DNA from: Candidatus Gastranaerophilales bacterium
Lineage (GTDB): Bacteria > Cyanobacteriota > Vampirovibrionia > Gastranaerophilales > Gastranaerophilaceae
Assembly (NCBI GenBank): GCA_947631645.1
Contig: CANRMD010000018.1
Span: 1-36,391 of the forward strand
DNA length: 36,391 nt
Direction of reading: 5' to 3'
Part shown: positions 14,860 through 22,816 of the stretch, piece by piece
Numbering within the stretch: the stretch's first letter is position 1
Layout: every line of letters begins with the position of its first letter
Position numbers and translations under genes: made by a program
The notes under the pieces: model-generated
Databases searched by the model: none
Told to the model about the DNA's origin: nothing
Seen by the model: only the letters and a program-made list of their open reading frames with translations

Positions 14860-16443
14860 GTGCTTTTATTTGATAAAGATATTTCAAGATTAAAAATTTT
14901 GACCGAAAAAAAGAAAATGAAAATAAATAAAAAAATATTTGTTCGTCGTAACCATTCATTTGAAATGACAGGAAATGTTCTTAATGCTTTTTTAAATTAT
15001 TCAGATATTGAAGCATATATAGAATATAGCAGTTACGATGACAGTTTAACCTGTAATGATTTAATCGAAGCTGATTTACATATTTTATGGCTTGATTTAA
15101 ACAGATATAATGAAAATTTATTGAATAAATTTATTGCAGAAAAAGTAGAGGAATTAAGAAACAAAATCAGTTCTCCAATTTTACTTGCTTATATAGGCAG
15201 TGAAATAGAAGAAAAATATTTTACTACCAAAGATTTGACAATAGTAAATATTAATCAAGTGATAAATTCTTTAGGTAATAAAGCGTTTGATACTTCAAAG
15301 GAAGACTTATCAGGAACAAGGTTATCAAATAAAGCTTGTTTGTATATTGCACAGTATTTGGGATTAAAAATTATTCCTTCAATTTTAAAACCTGCTTTAA
15401 AAGCAATAGTTTTAGATTTAGATAATACTTTATATAAGGGAATTATTGCTGAGGACGGAATTAAAAATGTCTGTCCTTATAATAACTTACAGAAAAAATT
15501 AAAAGATTTAAAAAATAAAGGGTTTCTTCTGTGCCTATGTTCAAAAAATGAAGAGAGTGATGTTAAAAAACTTTTTACTTTAAGAGATGATTTTATTTTA
15601 AATTGGAATGATTTTACATCCATAAAAGCAAACTGGAATAAAAAATCAGATAATATAATTGAAATTGCAAAAGAATTAAATATAAGTACTGATTCAATAC
15701 TGTTTATTGATGACAATATTGCCGAAGTTGAAAATGTAAAAGCGTTTATAAACGACATTCATACAATTATCACTACAGAAGAAGAAAAAACATTAAGAAT
15801 TTTAGATTTGTATCCTTGTTTAATGAAAAAAAACGTTTCAAATGAAGATTTGATTCGTTCAAAAGATATACAATTAAATAAACAAAGAAAAGAAATTTCT
15901 AAAACACTTTCCAAAAGTGAATATTTTAAAAAACTGGAAATTAAAATTGAATTAACATTAAATGACAAAAATAATATAAACAGAATTTCAGAACTTTTAA
16001 ACAAAACAAATCAATTTATTTTATCCTACAAAAGATACAATTTAACCGAAACAGAAAAATTATTAAATTTTTCAAATACATGTATTGTAACCGCTAAAAT
16101 GTCTGACAAATTATCTGACAGCGGAATAATTGCAATACTTATAGCAAAGAAAAACAATACGGATTTATATGTGGATGAATTAACTTTTTCTTGCAGAGCA
16201 TTAGGTAGAAATATAGAGGATATTGTAATCACAAAAATGCTTCAAATTTCAATAAATTATTTAAAAACATCAAATAAAATATTAATAAATTATAAAAAAG
16301 GCCCGCGTAATATTCCTGCATTGTCCTGGTTATCATCTTATACCGGTGAAGTGTTGCAGGATAAGGGAATAATTATAAAGCAATTAACAAAAGACCTTGA
16401 AACTTACGGTTTGGATATTAAAGAGGTAACTTATGTGAAATAA
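14860..16443 (+). CDS. FkbH-like HAD-superfamily protein (glyceryl/acyl-ACP forming type)
   Basis: The 527-residue protein starts at GTG (14860) with GGGAG 5 nt upstream. It has three parts. An N-terminal region (about 25-160) occupies the place of the SGNH-like domain of FkbH proteins. A HAD-IIIC core follows with DLDNTLY (D186, D188), LCLCSKNEESDV (about 224-235) and FIDDNIAEVENV (D284, D285). The C-terminal part is GNAT-like (about 350-527), including YVDELTFSCRALGRNIEDIV. FkbH-type enzymes take the glyceryl group of 1,3-bisphosphoglycerate, dephosphorylate it and load it on an ACP. The usual DLDNTLWGG is DLDNTLYKG here, so the substrate could differ. The adjacent ACP is the obvious partner. 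Confidence 0.88.
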   Translation: MLLFDKDISRLKILTEKKKMKINKKIFVRRNHSFEMTGNVLNAFLNYSDIEAYIEYSSYDDSLTCNDLIEADLHILWLDLNRYNENLLNKFIAEKVEELRNKISSPILLAYIGSEIEEKYFTTKDLTIVNINQVINSLGNKAFDTSKEDLSGTRLSNKACLYIAQYLGLKIIPSILKPALKAIVLDLDNTLYKGIIAEDGIKNVCPYNNLQKKLKDLKNKGFLLCLCSKNEESDVKKLFTLRDDFILNWNDFTSIKANWNKKSDNIIEIAKELNISTDSILFIDDNIAEVENVKAFINDIHTIITTEEEKTLRILDLYPCLMKKNVSNEDLIRSKDIQLNKQRKEISKTLSKSEYFKKLEIKIELTLNDKNNINRISELLNKTNQFILSYKRYNLTETEKLLNFSNTCIVTAKMSDKLSDSGIIAILIAKKNNTDLYVDELTFSCRALGRNIEDIVITKMLQISINYLKTSNKILINYKKGPRNIPALSWLSSYTGEVLQDKGIIIKQLTKDLETYGLDIKEVTYVK

Positions 16444-16525
16444 CATATATCGTGAATTTATAAATAAATAAAAACTAATAAAAATTTATTTAAGAAAAAA
16501 CTTAAACATAGTAAAGCGAGTAAAA

Positions 16526-16934
16526 GTGTCTGAAAATCTGAAATTTCATCACATCGGTGTGGCAACACGCAGTATAGAAAAAGAATTCAAGGTTTTTCAA
16601 AGGCTTGGATATTATAAATACAGTGAAATCTTTGAAGACCACGGTCAAAAAATAAGAGGTTTATTTATAAAAGCGGATAATCAACCTTGTTTAGAACTGC
16701 TGGAAGGAATAACCGAAGATAATCCGTTAAAAAATCACATCTTAAAAGGAAATAAATTATATCATATTGCTTATGAAACAAAAAATATTGAACAAGATTT
16801 GAAATACTTGATTGAAACAATGGGGGGGGGTAAAAGTGATTATCCCTATTACAAAAGCCTCTTATTTTGAAAAAATATGTTTTATTGTCTTACAAAACAT
16901 GATGCTAGTAGAGTTTGTTCAATTAAAGGAGTAA
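16526..16934 (+). pseudogene. VOC-superfamily (methylmalonyl-CoA epimerase-like) gene, frameshifted in a poly-G run
   Basis: From the GTG at 16526 the frame encodes a vicinal-oxygen-chelate fold: LKFHHIGVATRSIEKEFKVF, LFIKADNQPCLELLEG and KLYHIAYETKNIEQDL, with family metal-ligand positions His and Glu. A run of nine G (16822-16830) shifts the frame, and translation would stop at 16870 after GGGKSDYPYYKSLLF. Removing one G restores an open frame to 16934, reading VKVIIPITKASYFEKI and ending EFVQLKE. That is the expected end of a VOC protein, and it brings the stop to 7 bp before the next gene. It is either a phase-OFF state or a sequencing error. The family includes epimerases, glyoxalases and dioxygenases; function here is not fixed. 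Confidence 0.8.
16822..16830 (+). repeat. Poly-G tract (nine G) inside the VOC gene
   Basis: It follows AT of an in-frame ATG codon. Eight G would keep the frame open to 16934; nine stop it at 16870. Homopolymeric G of this length is rare in such AT-rich DNA. Confidence 0.9.
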
Positions 16935-16941
16935 AAATAAA

Positions 16942-18015
16942 ATGGCAAATGCAAAAATAAAAAATATAAAAATAAAAGGTATGTCTGTTGTACTTGGAGA
17001 AAATGAAGTAAAATTTGAAAATGAGCCTCATTTTTATAATAACGATACTGTTCAACTTGCAAAGTTAAAAAAAATGATAGGTTTTGACACAAGATATACA
17101 ACTAACTTTCAAACAACAACTGCTGATTTATGTGAACAGGCGGCAAAAATTCTCATCAGTAAATTAGGAATAGATAAAAATTCCATAGACGGAATAGTTT
17201 TTGCGACACAAACTCCTGATTATTATATGCCCGGTAATGCCCATGTTATACATCGAAATTTGGGTTTTTCAAAAGAAACACTTTCTGTTGATTTGGAGTT
17301 TGGATGTTCAGGGTTTGTTTACGGACTTTTCATTTCTGCCTCAATGTTAAATAGCGGGTTAAAAAGAATTTTATTGCTCACCGGTGATACTTTGAGTAAA
17401 TTGACTAATCCAAAAGATAGAACGGTAACGCCTTTATTTTGCGATACAGGAAGTGCTGCAATTATTGATTATGATGAAAATGCAAAAGAATCATATTTTA
17501 TATTGAAATCTGACGGAAAAGGAATAAACAGTATGTTACAACCGGCAGGTGCATATAGAGTTCCGTCAACGGAAGAAACAAGAAAAGATATACCTGATAA
17601 AGACGGTAATGTACGAAATCAAGAAAATTTTTATATGAATGGTCTTGAAATATTTAATTTTACATTAACGGAACAACCGAAATTACTTAATGAAATTCTT
17701 GAATTTTCAGGTAATACAAAAGAAAATATTGATTATTTTGTTTTACATCAGGCAAATGTTTATATTGTTGAAACAATTTTAAAAAAATTAAATATTCCTT
17801 TCGAAAAAGCCCCGAGCAGAGTTTTTGAAAAATACGGAAATCAAAATTCAGCCTCTATTCCATCTGCAATATGTTCCGAATTATACGATAAATTTAGAGA
17901 GACTAAAAAGGTTCTTATGCAAGGCTATGGTATTGGTCTTTCCTGGGGTGCTTGTATTATGGATTTTGAAAACACAATTTGTATTCAACCTCAAATCTAT
18001 AGGAGGGAGGAATGA
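16942..18015 (+). CDS. 3-oxoacyl-ACP synthase III-like (KAS III) enzyme
   Basis: The 357-residue protein has the thiolase-fold catalytic triad of KAS III: C122 in FGCSGFVYGL, H269 in VLHQANVYIVETIL and N300 in KYGNQNSASIP. The C-terminal GYGIGLSWGACIM loop is also present. KAS III enzymes condense an acyl-CoA or acyl-ACP starter with an ACP-bound extender. Relatives in tetronate and surface-glycan clusters use glyceryl-ACP or other unusual partners. AAAGGAG lies 10 nt before the ATG. Position between the FkbH/ACP pair and the second ACP suggests that it joins the two carrier-bound units. It is not the housekeeping FabH, judging by context. Confidence 0.92.
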   Translation: MANAKIKNIKIKGMSVVLGENEVKFENEPHFYNNDTVQLAKLKKMIGFDTRYTTNFQTTTADLCEQAAKILISKLGIDKNSIDGIVFATQTPDYYMPGNAHVIHRNLGFSKETLSVDLEFGCSGFVYGLFISASMLNSGLKRILLLTGDTLSKLTNPKDRTVTPLFCDTGSAAIIDYDENAKESYFILKSDGKGINSMLQPAGAYRVPSTEETRKDIPDKDGNVRNQENFYMNGLEIFNFTLTEQPKLLNEILEFSGNTKENIDYFVLHQANVYIVETILKKLNIPFEKAPSRVFEKYGNQNSASIPSAICSELYDKFRETKKVLMQGYGIGLSWGACIMDFENTICIQPQIYRREE

Positions 18016-18116
18016 AATAAATTATTACATTATATCGAATTCATAAAACCTAAAAAACAAAAAACAATTTTTTGCTCAATCAGCAGTATTTCACCGATAA
18101 AAAAGGAGATTATATA

Positions 18117-18335
18117 ATGAACAAAAGTGAATTTCTGGAAAAGATGAAAGATATTTTGCAAACGGATGAAGAATTAAAATTAGATATGGAATTAGATTCA
18201 TTAACAGAATGGGATTCGTTGTCTAAATTAGCTACGGTTGCTTTTTTAGATTCAGATTTTGAAGTTAAAATAACTTTTAATGATTTCAGAAAAATTAAAA
18301 CTATTGACGATCTTGCAAAAAAGGCAGGAATATAG
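18117..18335 (+). CDS. Acyl carrier protein (second of two in the cassette)
   Basis: The 72-residue ACP has its attachment Ser S34 in TEWDSLSKLATVAFLD, with a following acidic helix and the end region TIDDLAKKAGI. The start is the ATG at 18117, preceded by AAAGGAG at 8 nt. An upstream in-frame ATG at 18072 lacks a ribosome binding site. It is distinct in sequence from the first ACP (shorter loop, DSL instead of DSM), so the two probably carry different groups. The SDR gene begins directly after its stop codon, with no gap. Confidence 0.9.
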   Translation: MNKSEFLEKMKDILQTDEELKLDMELDSLTEWDSLSKLATVAFLDSDFEVKITFNDFRKIKTIDDLAKKAGI

Positions 18336-19073
18336 ATGATTAAATTTAATAAAGAAGATATTTTTCTTGTAACCGGTGCAAGTTCAGGAATAGGACAGTC
18401 AATTGCACAAAAGCTTAATGAACTCGGTGCAAGCATAATTGCCGTTGCACGTTCTGTTGAAAAATTGGAGAAAACAAAAAACAATTCAAAATTTCCCCAA
18501 AATGTTTTCATTGAACCAAAAGATTTAACGGAAAATATTGAAAGATTACCGGATTATGTTAAAAATTTAAAAGAAAAATACGGTAAACTAAAAGGATTAA
18601 TCTGTTGTGCAGGAGTCGTCAATCCAAAACCTTTACAATTTATAGAAGAAAAAAACAGCAAAGATGTATTTAACATTAATTATTTTGTTCCGATTTTTTT
18701 AGCGAAGGGATTTGCTGATAAAAGAAATCGGACAATAAATTCTTCTATCGTGTTTATTTCATCAATAGCAGCAGTATATCCCGACAGAGGTCAAACAATT
18801 TATGCCGCATCAAAGGCGGCACTGATTGCATCTATGAAGAGTATAAGTAAGGAACTTACACCAAAAGGAGTAAGGGTAAATTCAATTTCACCTGCATATG
18901 TGGAAACTCCTATGTATTATAAAACCGAAGAAAATATAGGTACAAATATTGAAGATTTTCCTTTAGGTATTGGCAAACCATCTGATCTTGCAAATATGAC
19001 GGCATTTCTTTTATCTGATGAAGCAAGGTGGATTACCGGACAAAATTACATTATGGATGGAGGTGCATTTTAA
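18336..19073 (+). CDS. Short-chain dehydrogenase/reductase (FabG-like)
   Basis: The 245-residue protein has the SDR cofactor motif TGASSGIG (13-20), CAG (91-93, variant of NNAG), catalytic S143, and Y156-x3-K160 (YAASKAAL). It also has the family ending LLSDEARWITGQNYIMDGG. Sequence and context fit a 3-oxoacyl-ACP reductase acting on the KAS III product, using NAD(P)H. It could instead act on a nucleotide sugar. It starts immediately after the second ACP, and its stop overlaps the start of the GNAT gene (TAATG). The cassette from 18117 on is therefore tightly coupled. Confidence 0.9.
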   Translation: MIKFNKEDIFLVTGASSGIGQSIAQKLNELGASIIAVARSVEKLEKTKNNSKFPQNVFIEPKDLTENIERLPDYVKNLKEKYGKLKGLICCAGVVNPKPLQFIEEKNSKDVFNINYFVPIFLAKGFADKRNRTINSSIVFISSIAAVYPDRGQTIYAASKAALIASMKSISKELTPKGVRVNSISPAYVETPMYYKTEENIGTNIEDFPLGIGKPSDLANMTAFLLSDEARWITGQNYIMDGGAF

Positions 19074-19606
19074 TGGCAAAATTACTTTCAGAAGAAAAAT
19101 TAAAGGGTAAATATGTTAATCTTCGTGAGGTTACGGTTGAAGATGCGGAATTTATTCTAAAACTTCGCTGCGATGAAAAGAAATCACGTTTTCTTCACAA
19201 AACAGAATATAATGTTGAAAAACAAAAGGAGTATATTAAAAATTATTTAAAAAAAGACAATGAATGGTATTTTATTATTGAGAATAAAAAACATATACCG
19301 CTGGGAACAATTAGAATTTATGATGTAGAAGATGATAAGTTTACGGGCGGAAGCTGGTTGATGGTTTATGGAGCAACAAGTCAAGAAACTCTTGAAGGTG
19401 AAATACTTATGAAAGAATATGCTTTTAATGTTCTTGGGTTTAATAAAAATTGTTTTGATGTAAGGAAAGCAAATAAAAAAGTGGTACGTTTTCATAAAAT
19501 TTGGGGTGCAAAAATTGTTAGTGAAAATGATTATGATTATTTTTTTGAGTTGACAAAAAAAGACTTTGAAAATAATAAAAACAAAATATATTTAATGTTC
19601 GGGTAG
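19073..19606 (+). CDS. GNAT-family N-acetyltransferase
   Basis: The 177-residue protein is of the RimJ/RimL-like GNAT type: YVNLREVTVEDAEFILKLR at the start, WYFIIENKKHIPLGTIRIYDV in the middle strands, and a C-terminal FDVRKANKKVVRFHKIWGA. That last segment corresponds to the acceptor/CoA region of PseH-type sugar N-acyltransferases. The start is the ATG at 19073, overlapping the SDR stop, with GGAGG 8 nt upstream; a longer in-frame reading from 19028 lacks support. It probably transfers an acetyl or longer acyl group, perhaps the cassette product, onto an amino group. The acceptor is unknown. Confidence 0.85.
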   Translation: MAKLLSEEKLKGKYVNLREVTVEDAEFILKLRCDEKKSRFLHKTEYNVEKQKEYIKNYLKKDNEWYFIIENKKHIPLGTIRIYDVEDDKFTGGSWLMVYGATSQETLEGEILMKEYAFNVLGFNKNCFDVRKANKKVVRFHKIWGAKIVSENDYDYFFELTKKDFENNKNKIYLMFG

Positions 19607-19669
19607 TATTCGGATTTAAATTTTAACATTAAAAGACAATAGAGAAAAACAGTTTATCGACAATAAAAA

Positions 19670-20458
19670 CTATCCTTTTATTTTTACATCATCGGAAATT
19701 TTAATTTGAAATTTAGTACCGGCGGGCAGTGAAACGGAACCGCCTTTACAAAAAACGGATACGACAGGTGAAAAAGCGGCATTAACAATGTAAACTACTC
19801 CGCCAACTATCCAAATTACGGGAGATAGTAAATTAATTATTGGTATTGAAGCCATATCATGAGCGGCACCACTGGTTGCTTTAAATGCTTTTCGACCCGG
19901 TTTTGTCACTTTTGCACAATTTTTCCAGAATTTACGCTGTCCTTTTATATCAGAGCGGAATACTCTTTTTGAATTTGCAAGTGCTATTTTTGTATCAATC
20001 TTTGACATAACACCGTTTAAATGAATTTCATCAACGCAAAGTTCAATAAGACCGCCGTTCCCTGTTATTTGAGGTCTGTGTGAGTCTGTTACTCTGCCTT
20101 TAAATATTGTGCCTGATGGAATTGTGTATCCCTCTTTTGTCATAACAGGGTTTGATGAGCTAAAGGATATATATGTCCCTTTCGGACTCCAATCGGATAA
20201 TTTATTACGCAGTATTAAATTTACTTTGCTTCCGCTTTTTAAAGTGTATGTTTTACCTGTTGCTTTTGATACTGCAGGCAGAGGCGGAACTTCTTCTATA
20301 TCTGCTGTAGGGATTGATTTGGGTAATTCGGGCAAGTCATTTTCTTCCACTTTATAATTTTTTCTTATGGACTCATCTATGGAAGTATCAAATTCCACGG
20401 CATATACGCTTGTATTAATAAGCAATGATATTAATATTAAAGACAAAATCTTTTTCAT
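19670..20458 (-). CDS. Secreted protein with C-terminal hydrophobic hairpin
   Basis: The 262-residue protein starts with a signal peptide (KKILSLILISLLINTSVYA, cut after about residue 20). A Pro/Glu-rich linker (LPELPKSIPTADIEEVPPLP) follows, then a beta-rich domain: GKTYTLKSGSKVNLILRN, GYTIPSGTIFKGRVTDS and GGLIELCVDEIHLNG. The SGTIFKGRV strand pattern resembles TrbI/VirB10-type or SH3-like barrels of cell-envelope proteins, but I cannot assign a family. Near the C-terminus a hydrophobic stretch (PVIWIVGGVVYIVNAAFSPV) may be membrane-embedded. It converges on the acyl cassette, with a 63-bp gap. Two cysteines in the C-terminal third could pair. Confidence 0.7.
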   Translation of the reverse strand: MKKILSLILISLLINTSVYAVEFDTSIDESIRKNYKVEENDLPELPKSIPTADIEEVPPLPAVSKATGKTYTLKSGSKVNLILRNKLSDWSPKGTYISFSSSNPVMTKEGYTIPSGTIFKGRVTDSHRPQITGNGGLIELCVDEIHLNGVMSKIDTKIALANSKRVFRSDIKGQRKFWKNCAKVTKPGRKAFKATSGAAHDMASIPIINLLSPVIWIVGGVVYIVNAAFSPVVSVFCKGGSVSLPAGTKFQIKISDDVKIKG

Positions 20459-20508
20459 ATCTTTATTTTAATATTATTATTAATAATTTAACTCAATTAA
20501 ATGAGTGA

Positions 20509-22275
20509 TTATTTATCTTCAACTTTTATGCCGCTTGCATATTTTGGTGTTATTTCAGTCCAGAATTTATTGTATTCTTCTTGTGCTACTTTTACAACCG
20601 AACCTGATGATTTATATTTTTTATAGAGTTTATCGCAATAATTGCCGATTTTAGATAAAACTATTCCGGAAATAAGTGAAAATGCAAGGTTTTTAGCTCC
20701 CGATAACATCTTTGTCGTACCGTATACAAATGTTGCAAATGTGCCTACAAGAGGAATACATGTTGTCAAAGTCGCTGATATTTTTTCTTCTTTATTATCT
20801 CCTTTTGCAATGGAATATGCTCCGACTCCTATCGGGAACAGTACGGAAAGTACATCAGTCGGGGCGGAACCCACTTCTAATTCCGCCTGTTTTAAGAAAT
20901 ATTCACCTATTTCAAGTTCACTGGCTTTAGTTAAACCTTTACTTATTTTTTTTGATAATGATGCATATTCTTTCATATCCTTATCGGAAAGTAATTTAGA
21001 ACCGTTTAGGCCTTTTAGTATTGTCATTATTTCTTCAAGAGCACCTTTTTTACTTTCACTTACAGACATTAGTGAATTTGTTATTCCTTTTAAATGTTTA
21101 GTAAGTGCTGCTTGTTCTTCGGGGGTGTATAATGAATTTGATTTTAATGAATTTAAAGTTTCATTAATGAGTGAAGATAATTCAGAGGATATTTTTTCTC
21201 TTGCTTGAACTTCATTTTTGCCGGAACAATTTTTAAAAGCATCAAGTTTTTCTGTTAATGTACCGAGTGTTTTTATAGAAGCAGTATCATCAGGTTTTAT
21301 AACTTGAGAAAAACCTTTTAATCGATTTTTTAATCCGTCATATACTTGTTGAATGTTATTTGTTACTTGTTTTCTTGCTTTAATTATATCGTCTTGCAGT
21401 TCTTTTTGTGCTGATTTTGATACATCTTCTGTAACATATGTCTTATAATTTTTAATATCAAAAAGTCCTTTTTTTGAGAAAAACTTTCCTCTGACTTTTT
21501 GAGAAATTCCCGATAATAATTTTGTTCTTTTTTGTGCTCTTAATCTTCTTGCTCCTAAACTAAAACCTTGAGCGTAGGAGGTTTCAAGTTTTTGGGTTTG
21601 TTCGGATAAAATTTTTATCCATTCGCCTAATGGTTTTGAAACTCCTTTTATACTTATTTGCTCTAATTTTTGTGCTTCACTTAAATTTGACAGATTTTTA
21701 ATGTTGTATTGTTTTAAAAGCGAAGTTAAATCGCTTATTCCTATATCGACGGTATGGTATTTTTTGCCGAGAGTTGAGTCTACAACTTTTTTAAAACCTG
21801 ATTTTGAACCTTCGGCGAATTTAGTGCCGGCTTTTGTTGTTCTGAGTGCTGCATCGCTCGCAGAGTCCTTTATTGCAGTAAAATTAGATGCTGCTTGCAT
21901 CGTATCTATAACTTTTTTAATTCCTTTTTTTGTATAAAGTCCGATTTTTTTTGACAGTGTTTTTGTTGATTCAGAGTCTTGAATTTCTCTCGAAAGTTTA
22001 TCCGTATAATTTGAAAATCGCTTAAAAATACTGCCATGAAGCCCTTTTGCAAAAAACAATCCAACTAAACCCGCACTTACAATAGTAGTTGCAAGTGTGG
22101 AACCGAATATAATTTTTCTGGCTTTTGTACCTTTTCTTGAAATATCAACTTTGTCTTCAAGTGCACTTGATACTTTTATTGATGCGGGTATTGACGTACA
22201 TTTAGCTTGTTCCAGTTCATATTTGGGGAACAAGCTAAATATATCTCCGAATTGTTTAGAATTATAATTTTGCAT
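20509..22275 (-). CDS. Large helical membrane protein of unknown function
   Basis: The 588-residue protein has an N-terminal membrane segment (FGSTLATTIVSAGLVGLFFA, about 54-73) and a C-terminal hydrophobic region (LSVLFPIGVGAYSI, TCIPLVGTFATFVYGTTKM, LAFSLISGIVLSKIG, about 480-560). Between them lie some 400 residues of charged, Lys/Ser-rich helices. The arrangement of terminal membrane parts around a long helical middle resembles the other orphan proteins at 3929-6757 and 10326-11828. It follows the small membrane protein at 22284-22634 by 8 bp and is probably co-transcribed. The ATG at 22275 lacks a strong ribosome binding site, so it may rely on coupling. No known domain is recognised. 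Confidence 0.7.
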   Translation of the reverse strand: MQNYNSKQFGDIFSLFPKYELEQAKCTSIPASIKVSSALEDKVDISRKGTKARKIIFGSTLATTIVSAGLVGLFFAKGLHGSIFKRFSNYTDKLSREIQDSESTKTLSKKIGLYTKKGIKKVIDTMQAASNFTAIKDSASDAALRTTKAGTKFAEGSKSGFKKVVDSTLGKKYHTVDIGISDLTSLLKQYNIKNLSNLSEAQKLEQISIKGVSKPLGEWIKILSEQTQKLETSYAQGFSLGARRLRAQKRTKLLSGISQKVRGKFFSKKGLFDIKNYKTYVTEDVSKSAQKELQDDIIKARKQVTNNIQQVYDGLKNRLKGFSQVIKPDDTASIKTLGTLTEKLDAFKNCSGKNEVQAREKISSELSSLINETLNSLKSNSLYTPEEQAALTKHLKGITNSLMSVSESKKGALEEIMTILKGLNGSKLLSDKDMKEYASLSKKISKGLTKASELEIGEYFLKQAELEVGSAPTDVLSVLFPIGVGAYSIAKGDNKEEKISATLTTCIPLVGTFATFVYGTTKMLSGAKNLAFSLISGIVLSKIGNYCDKLYKKYKSSGSVVKVAQEEYNKFWTEITPKYASGIKVEDK

Positions 22276-22283
22276 AATTTATT

Positions 22284-22634
22284 TTAAGGTTTTTTTGTAA
22301 ATAGGTTCATAATAAATTTACCCGCTTGTTTAGCTTTTGTTTTTACCGTGGCAAGACTTGGAAGAGTTAATTTACTATAGAATTTTTTAGCAGTGGTTTT
22401 AACTGATTTAATTAATCCGGGGATTGCTTTTTTGTTTTTGAATATGACTAAACCGCCTATTAAAGTTGTTATCCCTAATAATAACCCGTTTGTGGGATCT
22501 TGTTTTTTCTTATATTTCTTGTTAAATGTATCTTTTCCGTCTTTATCTACAGAAGTTAAAATGCCTTCATTTCTTTCTTGGAAAGATTCTGCACCGTATT
22601 TAGAATAATATGTGGGTAATCCTATTCCTATCAT
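22284..22634 (-). CDS. Small membrane protein, partner of the 588-residue protein
   Basis: The 116-residue protein has a polar N-terminus (GIGLPTYYSKYGAESFQERN), one membrane segment (NGLLLGITTLIGGLVIFKN, about 48-66) and a very basic tail. AAGGAG lies 6 nt before the ATG at 22634. It is the first gene of a two-gene unit with the larger membrane protein. Function is unknown; the pairing suggests a shared membrane complex. Confidence 0.7.
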   Translation of the reverse strand: MIGIGLPTYYSKYGAESFQERNEGILTSVDKDGKDTFNKKYKKKQDPTNGLLLGITTLIGGLVIFKNKKAIPGLIKSVKTTAKKFYSKLTLPSLATVKTKAKQAGKFIMNLFTKKP

Positions 22635-22816
22635 ACTTAACTCCTTTTCTTTTTCTATTTTGATAAAACATATGAAGATTGAAAATTGACTTTTATCTCA
22701 TAATTGTTAAGTAAATATAACAAAACTTATCTACTCTAAATGCTGTATTTTGTGCGGAAAATATTCCAATTTCATGAATTTTATAAGATGATATAAATAT
22801 CGGGGGAAGATTTTAA

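Noticed and set aside
20642-21208. 188-residue plus-strand reading frame
   Set aside because: It is opposite the 588-residue membrane protein and is a shadow of it.
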